NCBI RefSeq assembly: GCF_024138125.1
Contig: NZ_CP099993.1
Location: forward strand, 2,356,001-2,420,000
DNA length: 64,000 nucleotides
Direction of reading: 5' to 3'
DNA from: Halorussus salilacus
GTDB lineage: Archaea > Halobacteriota > Halobacteria > Halobacteriales > Haladaptataceae
In this document: positions 50,555-59,004 of the stretch, one piece after another
How the letters are laid out: the number at the start of each line of letters is the position of its first letter
Position numbering within the stretch: position 1 is the first letter of the stretch
The notes under the pieces: generated by a model
What the model was told of the DNA's origin: nothing
What the model saw: the letters and a program-made list of their open reading frames with translations, nothing else
Databases searched by the model: none
Program-made: the position numbers and the translations under genes

Positions 50555-51631
50555 ATGCAACTCGGAACCGCCGACTCCGAACCCGGCGAACTCGCGACCG
50601 GGTGGCTCGACGTGACCGACCTCCCCACCGGCACCCCAGAGCGCCTCCCCGTGATAATCGCGGAGGGCGAGGACGAGGGCCCGACGCTCTGGATAACCGC
50701 CGCCATCCACGGCAACGAGGTCACCGGCCTCGCGGTCGCGCAGGACGTGATGACCGACGACCTCGCTGCGGAGATTCGGGGGACGGTCGTCTGCGTCCCC
50801 ACTCTCAATCCCGCGGGCCTGCGGCGCAACGCCCGGACCTCCTACTACGACGACGAGGACCCGAACCGCTACTTCCCCGACGCCGACGCCGAGAGTTCGC
50901 GGCCGCCGAGCGTCCAGCAGCTCATCGACGAGCGCGTCTACGAGGCGTTCGCCGATTCGGCCGACGCGCTCGTGGACCTCCACACCGCCCACGTCGGGTC
51001 GATGCCGTTCCTGATTCGGGACCGGGTCCTCTACGGCAAAAATCGGACCGAAGCCGAGGCCCGCGACCTCGCCGAGGACCTCGAATCGCTCGTCGAGGCG
51101 TTCGGGATGCCCGTGGTCAACGAGTACGCCGCCGAGGAGTACACCGAGCAGAACCTCCAGCGCTCGACCGCGGGCGCGGCGCTCAACGACGCCGGAATCC
51201 CCGCGTTCACCGCGGAACTCGGCGGCCACGAGGTCGTCGACGAGGCGGTCCGCGAGGACGCCGTCGTCGGCGTCCGGAACGTCATGCGCGAACTCGGTGT
51301 CCTGCCGGGCGACCCCGACCCGGACGCGGTCGGTCCCGACGCGCCGGTCGACTTTCCGGTCAAGCGCGCGGTCCACCCCCACACCGAGACGCCGGGAATC
51401 GCCCGCCACCGCGTGGACGCGGGCGACGTGGTCGAGGAGGGCGACCCAGTCGCCGACATCGTCACGCCCCACGGCGACGTGAAAGCGACCGTCGAGTCCG
51501 ACCACGACGGCTACGTCCTCGGGCGGAGCCACGGCGTCGCCGCCTACGAGAACGACGCGCTGGCGAGCATGGCGGTCGCCGACGACGGCGACCTCGTCGT
51601 CCCGCGGAATCCGCCCGACGACGACGAGTGA
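50555..51631 (+). CDS. succinylglutamate desuccinylase/aspartoacylase-family deacylase
   Basis: This 358-residue zinc hydrolase has the family zinc set: HGNEVTG (His53, Glu56) and DLHTAHVG (about residue 149). The core runs to about residue 230, followed by a C-terminal beta domain with HPHTETPGIARHRVDAGD. The family removes acyl groups from N-acyl amino acids or cofactors (including ectoine-related and aspartoacylase substrates). The substrate is not evident. Confidence 0.88.
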   Translation: MQLGTADSEPGELATGWLDVTDLPTGTPERLPVIIAEGEDEGPTLWITAAIHGNEVTGLAVAQDVMTDDLAAEIRGTVVCVPTLNPAGLRRNARTSYYDDEDPNRYFPDADAESSRPPSVQQLIDERVYEAFADSADALVDLHTAHVGSMPFLIRDRVLYGKNRTEAEARDLAEDLESLVEAFGMPVVNEYAAEEYTEQNLQRSTAGAALNDAGIPAFTAELGGHEVVDEAVREDAVVGVRNVMRELGVLPGDPDPDAVGPDAPVDFPVKRAVHPHTETPGIARHRVDAGDVVEEGDPVADIVTPHGDVKATVESDHDGYVLGRSHGVAAYENDALASMAVADDGDLVVPRNPPDDDE

Positions 51632-51692
51632 AACGAAGCGCTTAACACGGGGACGGCCCTTCTTCAGATTGCACGCCGAAACGTGCCACCAC

Positions 51693-51763
51693 GGGACCGT
51701 AGGGTAGCGGTATCCTCTGCCGATGGGGTCGGTAGGACCTGAGTTCGAATCTCGGCGGTCCCA
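51693..51763 (+). tRNA. tRNA-Pro (GGG)
   Basis: The sequence folds as a 71-base tRNA: acceptor GGGACCG pairs with CGGTCCC, anticodon stem TGCCG/CGGTA encloses the loop ATGGGGT with anticodon GGG, and the T arm CTGAG-TTCGAAT-CTCGG is canonical. No intron and no encoded CCA. GGG reads CCC and CCT proline codons. A TATA-like TTAACAC (51641-51647) precedes it. Confidence 0.95.
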
Positions 51764-51887
51764 TACCAAGTTCTTCGACCACAGCGACCGATAGCCGAGC
51801 GCGCTCCTCTCGCCCCTTCGCTCGACCGACCTCCCGAGGTCGGCCGACCGCTGTCGTCCCGCCGGATGGACGGCGCGCCCGAAACGA

Positions 51888-52313
51888 CTACTCCAGCGTC
51901 GCGTCGAGCGTTATCTCCGGCCCGGCGAGCGCCTTCGACACGGGGCAGTTCTCCTTGGCGCGCTGGGCGAGGTCGTCGAACTCGCCCCGTTCGATGTCGG
52001 GTATCTCGGCCGCCAGCGTCAGGTCGATTCGCGAAATCTCGAACCCGCCGCCGTCGGCGCGGTCGAGGTGGACGTCGGCCTCGGTGTGGAGTCGCTCTGG
52101 CTCGTAGCCCTCGTCTTCGAGGAAGGCCGCGAGTTGCATCGAGAAACACCCCGAGTGGGCCGCGCCGATGAGTTCCTCGGGGTTGGTCCCGGGTTCGTCC
52201 TCGAAGCGGGTCGGGAACCGGAAGGTCCCCTCGACCTGCCCGCTCTCGGTCTCGAAGTCGCCGCGTCCCTCTTTTCCGTCCTGCCATGTGGTCTCGGCCT
52301 GTCTCGTGGGCAT
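51888..52313 (-). CDS. OsmC-family peroxiredoxin/hydroperoxide resistance protein
   Basis: This 141-residue protein starts MPTRQAETTWQDGKEGRGDF. The peroxidatic Cys lies in IGAAHSGCFSMQLAAFLED (about residue 56) and the resolving Cys in KENCPVSKAL (about residue 125), the two-cysteine arrangement of OsmC/Ohr. It reduces organic peroxides. It is followed by an AEC-type transporter gene upstream on the same strand. Confidence 0.92.
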   Translation of the reverse strand: MPTRQAETTWQDGKEGRGDFETESGQVEGTFRFPTRFEDEPGTNPEELIGAAHSGCFSMQLAAFLEDEGYEPERLHTEADVHLDRADGGGFEISRIDLTLAAEIPDIERGEFDDLAQRAKENCPVSKALAGPEITLDATLE

Positions 52314-52362
52314 GTCGTCACGGGGTACGACGTCCGGCCGTATGGAACTACTGGCGGCCCGC

Positions 52363-53271
52363 TCAGCCCACCAGCGAGATGAGGACGAACAGCGTTCCGA
52401 TGGACGCCAGCGTCGTGGCGAAGACGTTGAGCGACGCGAACTCGGCGTCGCCGCCGAGTTCGCTCGCGAAGACGAACGTCGAGACCGCGGTCGGGGTGCC
52501 GAGCATGACGACGCTCGCGGTGAACGTGGCGGTATCGACCCCGAGGACCGAGAAGACCGCCCACGCCAGCGCGGGCATCGCGCCGATCTTGAGCGCCACG
52601 ACCGACCCGGTCGCGCCGAGGTCGACCCCGGGGAGGTCGATTCGGAGTGACGCGCCGACGCAGACCAGCGCGAGGGGGAGCGCGAGCGACCCCACCGCGT
52701 CGAGGCCGGTGGCGACTGGAGCAGGGACCGCGAGCCCGGCCGACCCGACGAGGAGGCCAGCGACCAGCGTCGCCAGCACGGGGTTTCGCGCGAGTCCGGC
52801 CAGTTCGCGGCCGAGCGAGGCGTCGGCACCGTTGACGGTCGAGAGGACGACGACCGTCAGGGGCACCTGAGCCAGCGAGAGCACGCCCAGTATGACGCTC
52901 GCGACCGCGGTCACCTCGGCGTCGAACGTCGCGGCCACGAGCGGCAGGCCGAGGTACCCGAGGTTCGAGTGATACGACTGGACGACCGCGACGCTCCGGC
53001 GGGGTCGCGACGACCGGTTCCGGTGGATGGCCCACGCGAGTCCCGCGGTCGCGGTCAGAACCACGAGGAGGCCCGCGAGCAGCGTCGGCGTGAGGAGGTC
53101 GGCGACCGACCGGTCGTACGTCGAGACGAAGATGAGCGCCGGGAGCGCGACGTAGTAGGCGAGGGCGTTGAGTCGCTCGGTCCGGCGCTCGTCGAGCGCG
53201 CCGGTCGCCCGCAGGCCGGTCCCCGCCAGCAGTATCGCGAGCAGTGCGAGCAGTCGACCGAGGACCTCCAT
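52363..53271 (-). CDS. AEC-family (auxin efflux carrier-like) transporter
   Basis: This 302-residue protein has ten predicted helices in the duplicated five-helix layout of AEC/PIN carriers. Signatures include YYVALPALIFVST (about residue 39) and the SYHSNLGYLGLPLV segment (about residue 97) with its Asn-Gly-Pro bend. Relatives export malate, organic acids or auxin-like anions. The start is the ATG at 53271. The gene is divergent from BKACE. Confidence 0.85.
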   Translation of the reverse strand: MEVLGRLLALLAILLAGTGLRATGALDERRTERLNALAYYVALPALIFVSTYDRSVADLLTPTLLAGLLVVLTATAGLAWAIHRNRSSRPRRSVAVVQSYHSNLGYLGLPLVAATFDAEVTAVASVILGVLSLAQVPLTVVVLSTVNGADASLGRELAGLARNPVLATLVAGLLVGSAGLAVPAPVATGLDAVGSLALPLALVCVGASLRIDLPGVDLGATGSVVALKIGAMPALAWAVFSVLGVDTATFTASVVMLGTPTAVSTFVFASELGGDAEFASLNVFATTLASIGTLFVLISLVG

Positions 53272-53374
53272 ACCGCTCCCCAATCGAGTCGGGACCTTTT
53301 AGCGTTCGGATGCGGCAACGCGGGTCGGTCGGCGCGGGTCGGTGACCGCGGGCCGGTGACCGCGAACCCGCCGT

Positions 53375-53410
53375 GCGGGTGGTCGTCCGTCACGACGGAC
53401 GACCACCCGC
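53375..53410. repeat. 17-bp perfect inverted repeat in the AEC/BKACE divergent promoter region
   Basis: Arms 53375-53391 and 53394-53410 pair exactly around AC. Unlike most such repeats here, it lies between two gene starts. Confidence 0.8.
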
Positions 53411-53422
53411 GGAGATATATTC

Positions 53423-53442
53423 AATATCATATAATATTTAAG
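53423..53442 (+). promoter_or_regulatory. BKACE promoter with AT-rich palindrome
   Basis: AATAT...ATATT (53423-53438) is inverted around CATATA, and TTTAAG (53437-53442) lies 26-31 bases before the start at 53468 as the TATA box. Confidence 0.5.
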
Positions 53443-53467
53443 TGATTATGATTGTGATATCGATACA

Positions 53468-54535
53468 ATGGGCCCGAACGGTTCGACATCCGACGACGAC
53501 CGCGCTACCGGACGAGACGAGTCCCTTCACGGGAACCTCTACGACGACCTCCCGTTCGACGAACTCGAGCAGTCGGGGACCTTCACCCCGGAGGCCGCAA
53601 AGCGGTTCTTCCCCGTCCACGAGGAGGACCCCATCGACACGATGGACAGTCCCGTGGTCATCGAATGTGCATATCCCGGGTGGCAACCCGGCGGCGACCA
53701 CTACCCGGCGGTCCCCGATACGAGAGGAGAGCAGATACAGGAGCTCGTCGACAGCGTCGAGGCCGGAGCGGCCGCGGTCCACGTCCACCCGCGCGACGAG
53801 AACCGCCGCCCGCAGTGGAACGACAACGACCTGCTGGTCGACGTTCTCGACCCGGTGTTCGAGGAGTGTGGCGACGTGGTCACGCTGAGTCAGGGGTGGT
53901 CGGTCGGCCCCCACGCCGACTACGTGTCGGGGGTCGCCGACCTGCTCGAACGCGGCGACGGCAACAAGTACTGTCAGGGCGGGGTCGTCCTCCCCATCGG
54001 GCTGTTCGGCGCGGGGACCTACCACTCGCCGTCGAGCGTCAAAGAAGCGGTCCGCTACTACGAGGACAACGGCGTGAAACCCATCTTCCAGCTCTACGAC
54101 ACCCACGTCGTACGCGACGTCAAGCGCCACCTCATCGACGAGAACGAGGCGGTCTGGGACCCCTTCGTGCTGTGCATCCGCGCTGGCTCGCACCACTCGA
54201 TGACCACCACCAACGACCCGTGGTCGTACTTCAAGGTCATCTCGCAACTCTACGACGTGCGCCAGACCGTCGAGAACAGCATCGTCGGACTCTACCCCGG
54301 CGGGCGCAACTGGCTCCCGATGCTCGCGGTCGGGCTCCTCGCGGGCGCGAACGTCGTCCGCGTCGGCATCGAGGACGCCTACTGGCGGTATCCCCACGGG
54401 GACGAACTCATCGAGAAGAACTCCGAAGTGGTCGAACTCACCGTCGAACTCGCGGAGATGCTCGGTCGCGAGGTCATCACCGACCCCGAGCGCGCCCGCG
54501 AGTTCCTCGGGATGGAGTACACCTCACCGCGGTAG
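53468..54535 (+). CDS. BKACE (beta-keto acid cleavage) family enzyme, DUF849
   Basis: This 355-residue TIM-barrel protein has AGAAAVHVHPRDENRRPQWN (about residue 98, metal-binding His pair), the central DTHVVRDVKRHL, and the segment NVVRVGIEDAYWRYPHGDEL (about 298) typical of the DUF849 family. Members condense a beta-keto acid with acetyl-CoA, giving a new acetoacetate and CoA ester; relatives act on 3-keto-5-aminohexanoate, dehydrocarnitine and others. The N-terminal ~50 residues are an extension. Confidence 0.88.
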   Translation: MGPNGSTSDDDRATGRDESLHGNLYDDLPFDELEQSGTFTPEAAKRFFPVHEEDPIDTMDSPVVIECAYPGWQPGGDHYPAVPDTRGEQIQELVDSVEAGAAAVHVHPRDENRRPQWNDNDLLVDVLDPVFEECGDVVTLSQGWSVGPHADYVSGVADLLERGDGNKYCQGGVVLPIGLFGAGTYHSPSSVKEAVRYYEDNGVKPIFQLYDTHVVRDVKRHLIDENEAVWDPFVLCIRAGSHHSMTTTNDPWSYFKVISQLYDVRQTVENSIVGLYPGGRNWLPMLAVGLLAGANVVRVGIEDAYWRYPHGDELIEKNSEVVELTVELAEMLGREVITDPERAREFLGMEYTSPR

Positions 54536-54564
54536 CCGCTCGTGGCGAGACGCCACCCCGACGC

Positions 54565-55095
54565 TCACCACGAAATCTGGAAGGTGGTGACCTCGCCGTC
54601 GCTGGTCTGTTCGACGCGAACGAACGCGCCGTCATCGCTGAACTTCTCGGCGGTGGCCTTGAGCAGTCCCTCGTCGAGCGCCGAGGGGTAGGGGTTCTTC
54701 GACTCCATCACGCCGCCGGTGTCGCCGGTCTTCTCGAAGTCGTAGTAGCCGATATCGTCGCCGCGGTGGGTGGCGTTGTACTGCTCGTCGAGCGCGTCCA
54801 TCGCCTCCTTGACGGTGTCGACCGTCGGCGGCCAGTCGACGAGGTCGGGAATCTCCGACCCGATCTTGGTCACGGTCTTCGGTCCGATGGTGTCGGCGAG
54901 CTCCTCGAAGGCGTCGATGTAGGCCTGCCAGGGGTACCACTCGTCCTCCTGCGGTTCGGGGAGGCCGTGGCTGTCGAGGACATCGAGCGCCCGTTGCTTG
55001 TACGCGCTGGAGAACTGACCGACGCCTTCGACGACCGACCGGACGGTCTGCCCGCTTACTTCCGCATCGTCGTTGACTACCTTGTGTTGTGGCAT
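54565..55095 (-). CDS. uncharacterised soluble protein, V4R/heme-binding-like pattern
   Basis: This 176-residue protein has helices (SSAYKQRALDVLDSHGLP, about 29-46), YPWQAYIDAFEELADTIGPK and a C-terminal strand region with THRGDDIGYYDFEKTG and MESKNPYPSALDEGLLKATA. That pattern recurs in small archaeal and bacterial proteins of unknown role; I recall no named function. It is flanked by AT-rich promoter DNA (55096-55145) on the BKACE strand side and has its own minus-strand promoter there. Confidence 0.7.
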   Translation of the reverse strand: MPQHKVVNDDAEVSGQTVRSVVEGVGQFSSAYKQRALDVLDSHGLPEPQEDEWYPWQAYIDAFEELADTIGPKTVTKIGSEIPDLVDWPPTVDTVKEAMDALDEQYNATHRGDDIGYYDFEKTGDTGGVMESKNPYPSALDEGLLKATAEKFSDDGAFVRVEQTSDGEVTTFQISW

Positions 55096-55291
55096 ATAAT
55101 CCGATACCTGTTTAGTTTACTTAACATTGTTGTTATGTTTTTATCAAATATGATAATCGGCGGCGGATTCAACGCGCCGACTCGGGACGGAGATCGACGG
55201 GGAGACGCTCCGAAACGCGCCTGAACCCGGCGAACCGCTCGCCCGCGCGCTCGCCACAGCTTTATTACTTCTCGTAGTCACTGGAATATCC

Positions 55292-55990
55292 ATGGAGGAG
55301 TCGGATCGATACACGATAGACGACGTGGCGTTCATCGGTCGAACGGTCCGGGAGTACGAGCGGATGTTCGACCTCGACCTCGGCGAGTGGACCGGGAAGT
55401 CGGTGCTCGACTGCCCCGGCGGGGCCTGCGCGTTCGTTCCCGTGGCGAACGGCCGCGGTATCGACGCAGTCGGTGCCGACGTGCTCTACGACACCCCGCC
55501 GGAGCGCCTCCGCGAGAAGTGCGAGGCCGACGTCGACGCCGCCATCGCGGGGTTCGACGGCGTCGAGGACCAGTTCGTCTGGTCGTTCTACGACGACGTC
55601 GCCGACGTACGCGACCACTGGACCGCGGCCTACCGGACCTTCGTCCCCGACTACGCGGAGTGGTTCGACTCCGACCGCTACGTCCACGCCGAACTCCCCG
55701 ACCTGCCGTTCGCCGACGACTCGTTCTCGCTGGTGCTCTCGGCTCACCTCATGTTCCTGTACAGCGACGACCTGAGCCACGAGTTCCACGCCGAGTCACT
55801 GCGCGAACTCGCCCGCGTCGCCGACGAGGAAGTTCGCATCTATCCCCTCGCCCGGTTCGACGGGCAGGAGTACCCCCGACTCGACGAACTCCGAGAGATG
55901 CTGGCCGACGAGGGGTACGCGACCGAGCGCCGGTCGGTCTCCTTCGAGTTCCAGCGGGGGGCCGACGAGATGCTCCGAATCGAGGTCTGA
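55292..55990 (+). CDS. class I SAM-dependent methyltransferase-like protein
   Basis: This 232-residue protein has a Rossmann motif SVLDCPGGACAFVPVANGRG (about residue 37), DAVGADVLYD (about residue 59), and the motif LPDLPFADDSFSLVLSAHLM (about 136-155), which contains the aromatic/acidic pocket of methyltransferases. It ends with strands RIYPLARFDGQ and SVSFEFQRGADEML. Substrate unknown. It stands convergent with ilvD. Confidence 0.83.
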   Translation: MEESDRYTIDDVAFIGRTVREYERMFDLDLGEWTGKSVLDCPGGACAFVPVANGRGIDAVGADVLYDTPPERLREKCEADVDAAIAGFDGVEDQFVWSFYDDVADVRDHWTAAYRTFVPDYAEWFDSDRYVHAELPDLPFADDSFSLVLSAHLMFLYSDDLSHEFHAESLRELARVADEEVRIYPLARFDGQEYPRLDELREMLADEGYATERRSVSFEFQRGADEMLRIEV

Positions 55991-56028
55991 TCACCGGGTT
56001 GAGGTCAGTCGCCACCGTCGCCGCCCCG

Positions 56029-57735
56029 CTACTCGCGCTTGACCCCGGGATTCGTCACCGCGCCCTCGGCGGCCGACCCGAACGTCGCGCCGTACTTCGC
56101 CAGCACGCCGTTCTCGTAGGCCGGTTCCGGCGTCTCGCGGGCGTCGAGGCGCGACTCGATCTCGTCGTCTGCGAGGTCGACCGCGAGGGTGCGGTCGGGG
56201 ATGTCGACGACGATGTGGTCGCCGTCCTCGACCGCGCCGATGGGGCCGCCGACGAACGACTCGGGCGCGACGTGACCGATCATCGGCCCGCGGGTCGCCC
56301 CGGAGAACCGGCCGTCGGTCAGCAGGGCGACGTCGTCCTCGTGGCCCGCCCCGACGACCGCGGCGGTGACCCCGAGCATCTCGCGCATTCCCGGACCGCC
56401 CGCTGGCCCCTCGTTGCGGATGACGACGACGTCGCCCGACTCGATGTGGCCCTCTTGGACGTACTTCATCGCGTCCTCCTCGGACTCGAACACGCGGGCC
56501 GGACCCTCGTGGTGGAAGTCGTCCTCGCCGGTGACTTTCAGGACCGCGCCGTCGGGCGCGAGGTTGCCGGTGAGTATCTTGATGGCTCCCTCCTCGTGGA
56601 AGGGGTCGTCCACCGGGCGGACGAACTCGGCGTCGATGTCGCCGTCGTCCGGCAGGTCCAGTTGTTCCAGTTCCTCCGAAATCGTCCGGCCCGTGACGGT
56701 CGCGGCGTCGCCGTCGAACAGCCCCGCCTCGACGAGCCGACGGACGACGACCGGGACGCCGCCCTGCTCGTAGAGGTCGTACATCGTCTTCTGGCCGCCC
56801 GGCTGGAGGTTGGCTATCTTGGGCGTCCGGCGCGAGATTGCGTCGAACTCCTCGATGTCGAGGTCGATTCCGGCCTCCGCGGCCAGCGCGAGCAGGTGGA
56901 GGACGCCGTTGGTCGACCCGCCGATGGCGACCTGGAGCGCGATGGCGTTCTCGAACGACCGCTTTTCGAGGAGGTCCGAGGGTCTGCGGTCGGCCTCGAT
57001 GCACTCGACCGCGAGTTCGCCCGCGCGCTCGGCGACCTCGTAGCGCTCTTCGAACTCGGCGGGCGCGCCCGCGCTCCCGAGTGGCGCGAGCCCGAGCGCC
57101 TCGGAGATGGAGGCCATCGTATTCGCGGTGAACATCCCGCCACACGAGCCCGCGCCCGGGCAGGCGTGGCGTTCGAGGCCGTCGAGTTCGTCCTCGGTCA
57201 TGTCGCCCTCCGCGACCGCGCCGACGCCCTCGAAGACGTTCTGGACGGTGACCTCCCGACCGTCGTGTTCGCCGGGCATGATGGACCCGCCGTAGAGGAA
57301 GACCGAGGGCAGGTCGGTCCGGATGGCGGCCATCATCATCCCCGGGAGGTTCTTGTCACAGCCAGCGACCGTCACGAGACCGTCGAGTCGCTCGCCGAAC
57401 GCCACCAGCTCCACCGAGTCGGCGATGACCTCTCGCGATATCAGGGAGGCCCGCATCCCCTCGGTCCCCATCGAGATGGCGTCGGAGATGGTGATGGTGC
57501 CGAACTCGATTGGCATGCCCGCCGCGTCGTCGACGCCCTCGTAGGCCGCGGCCGCCACGTCGTCGAGGTGGACGTTGCACGGCGTCACGTCGGCCGCGGG
57601 GTTGGCCACGCCCACCATCGGCGAGGAGAGGTCCTCGTCGTCGTAGCCCATGGCGCGGAACATCGCTCGATGCGGGGCGCGTTCGACCCCCTCCGTGACT
57701 TCGCTACTCCGCAGTCCCTCGGATTTCTCGGTCAT
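56029..57735 (-). CDS. ilvD: dihydroxyacid dehydratase
   Basis: This 568-residue enzyme has the iron-sulfur cysteines in TPCNVHLDD (about residue 55), [14 protein letters not shown] (about 122) and [20 protein letters not shown] (about 193). It converts 2,3-dihydroxy acids to 2-oxo acids in the valine, leucine and isoleucine pathway. The gene stands alone here, away from the other ilv genes. Confidence 0.96.
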   Translation of the reverse strand: MTEKSEGLRSSEVTEGVERAPHRAMFRAMGYDDEDLSSPMVGVANPAADVTPCNVHLDDVAAAAYEGVDDAAGMPIEFGTITISDAISMGTEGMRASLISREVIADSVELVAFGERLDGLVTVAGCDKNLPGMMMAAIRTDLPSVFLYGGSIMPGEHDGREVTVQNVFEGVGAVAEGDMTEDELDGLERHACPGAGSCGGMFTANTMASISEALGLAPLGSAGAPAEFEERYEVAERAGELAVECIEADRRPSDLLEKRSFENAIALQVAIGGSTNGVLHLLALAAEAGIDLDIEEFDAISRRTPKIANLQPGGQKTMYDLYEQGGVPVVVRRLVEAGLFDGDAATVTGRTISEELEQLDLPDDGDIDAEFVRPVDDPFHEEGAIKILTGNLAPDGAVLKVTGEDDFHHEGPARVFESEEDAMKYVQEGHIESGDVVVIRNEGPAGGPGMREMLGVTAAVVGAGHEDDVALLTDGRFSGATRGPMIGHVAPESFVGGPIGAVEDGDHIVVDIPDRTLAVDLADDEIESRLDARETPEPAYENGVLAKYGATFGSAAEGAVTNPGVKRE

Positions 57736-57815
57736 ACGCGGGGGTAGCCCCGGAGCGGCTTAAGTCACCCTGCTCGGGCAGACGTTGCTGTCGGATGCGA
57801 ACGCGTTCGGGAGGC

Positions 57816-58868
57816 TCACTCGACGGGTTCGAGGACGACCGACTCGGCCTCGTAGTCCTCGACGAACGCGCCCTCGCCGCCGACCACGTACCGGCTCGCA
57901 CCGGTCTCGACCACCAGCGCGGCCTCGACGGGGAAGGAGTTGTTCGCGGGCTCGACCAGCCCCTGTCGGACCGCGACGACCCGCCCCGTTATCTCCTCGG
58001 CGTCGTCGGCGTCGTCGACCGGCCGTCCCCGGACGGTGGCGGCGAGGTCGCCCCCCGACCGGAGCCGCAACGTCGCCTGGAGGACGGCCTGCCGGAAATC
58101 GGTGTACGTCGCCGGGAGGTCGCGGGGGTCGGCCACGTATGCCTCCTCGGCCATCGGCCAGTAGTTGCCGAAAAAGGAGCCGACGAGCACCGGCGCGAGC
58201 TGGCGCTGGGTGAACGCGATGGCGCGCTCGCCGCTGTTCGAGCGCGCGATCATCCCGGGCGGCGCGACGAGGCTGTGGGTCCGGTCGACCGTGACCATCG
58301 TCGGCATCGGCTCCTCCCACACCCGGGCCACGGTGGCGAGTCCGTCGAGGTCGAGGTCGTCGTCGGGGCCGACCTCGGTCACGACGAGCAACACCAGCAC
58401 CCCGCGGTCGACCGCGCTCCGGAGTTCGTCGGCGACCTCCGGGAGGTGGTCGTAGGGGACCGACACCGCCACCTCCTCGGCGGCGTCGGCGACCAGCGCG
58501 GTGACGCGCTTGAGCACGGTCACCCGGGACTTGATGACCTCGAACTGGTCGGACTCGGGAACGTCCCGTGAGTAGCGGGCTTCGAGCGCGGGCCCCATCT
58601 GGTCGACGTTCTGGGAGAGCCTGTCGACGACCTCCGCGGGCGGCACCGCCCGGATGGTCGTGGGCACCGAGTAGTCGTTGACCGAGACGAACCCCCGCTC
58701 TTCGAGGTCCTCGCTGACGCTGTAGACGTACCGTTTCGAGACGCCAGCGTCGTCGGCGACGACGCTGGCCTTCGCTTCGCCGTGGTCGAGGATGGTCAGG
58801 TAGGTGTCTATCTCCTTCTCCGAGAGGCCGAACTCCCGGAGCAGGCGCGTGAGCGTCGGGTCGTCCAT
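57816..58868 (-). CDS. trmB: TrmB-family sugar-responsive transcription regulator
   Basis: This 350-residue protein begins MDDPTLTRLLREFGLSEKEI (ATG at 58868). The winged helix spans about 1-75 (SEKEIDTYLTILDHGEAKAS, then AGVSKRYVYSVSEDLEERGF) and the rest is the TrmB effector-binding domain, ending VVGGEGAFVEDYEAESVVL. It closely resembles Halobacterium TrmB, a glucose-responsive activator/repressor of gluconeogenesis and sugar genes. It neighbours a GH13 enzyme and its own promoter carries a TrmB-like site. Confidence 0.9.
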   Translation of the reverse strand: MDDPTLTRLLREFGLSEKEIDTYLTILDHGEAKASVVADDAGVSKRYVYSVSEDLEERGFVSVNDYSVPTTIRAVPPAEVVDRLSQNVDQMGPALEARYSRDVPESDQFEVIKSRVTVLKRVTALVADAAEEVAVSVPYDHLPEVADELRSAVDRGVLVLLVVTEVGPDDDLDLDGLATVARVWEEPMPTMVTVDRTHSLVAPPGMIARSNSGERAIAFTQRQLAPVLVGSFFGNYWPMAEEAYVADPRDLPATYTDFRQAVLQATLRLRSGGDLAATVRGRPVDDADDAEEITGRVVAVRQGLVEPANNSFPVEAALVVETGASRYVVGGEGAFVEDYEAESVVLEPVE

Positions 58869-58891
58869 CGTTCCTACGTCCACGGTGACAC

Positions 58892-58908
58892 TACTTAAGG
58901 CCCGCGTA
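58892..58908. promoter_or_regulatory. candidate TrmB-binding site in the trmB promoter
   Basis: TACT (58892-58895), 8 bases, then GCGTA (58904-58908) matches the Halobacterium TrmB motif TACT-N(7-8)-GAGTA except for one base. It overlaps the CTTAAG box (58896-58901) about 28-33 bases before the trmB start. Consistent with autoregulation. Confidence 0.45.
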
Positions 58909-58940
58909 CGAGCGGTGTCCGGGGCCGACCGCTCGGCCGA

Positions 58941-59004
58941 CCTGCACGCGAGTCAGGGCCCGCTCTCGACGACCTGCACGCGAGTCAGACCCTGCTCTCG
59001 ACGA
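58941..59004. repeat. tandem duplication of the GH13 gene end
   Basis: Two near-identical 32-bp units (58941-58972 and 58973-59004). The second includes the last six codons and stop of the GH13 gene (stop 58985-58987); the first is an untranslated copy just beyond it. Confidence 0.8.
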
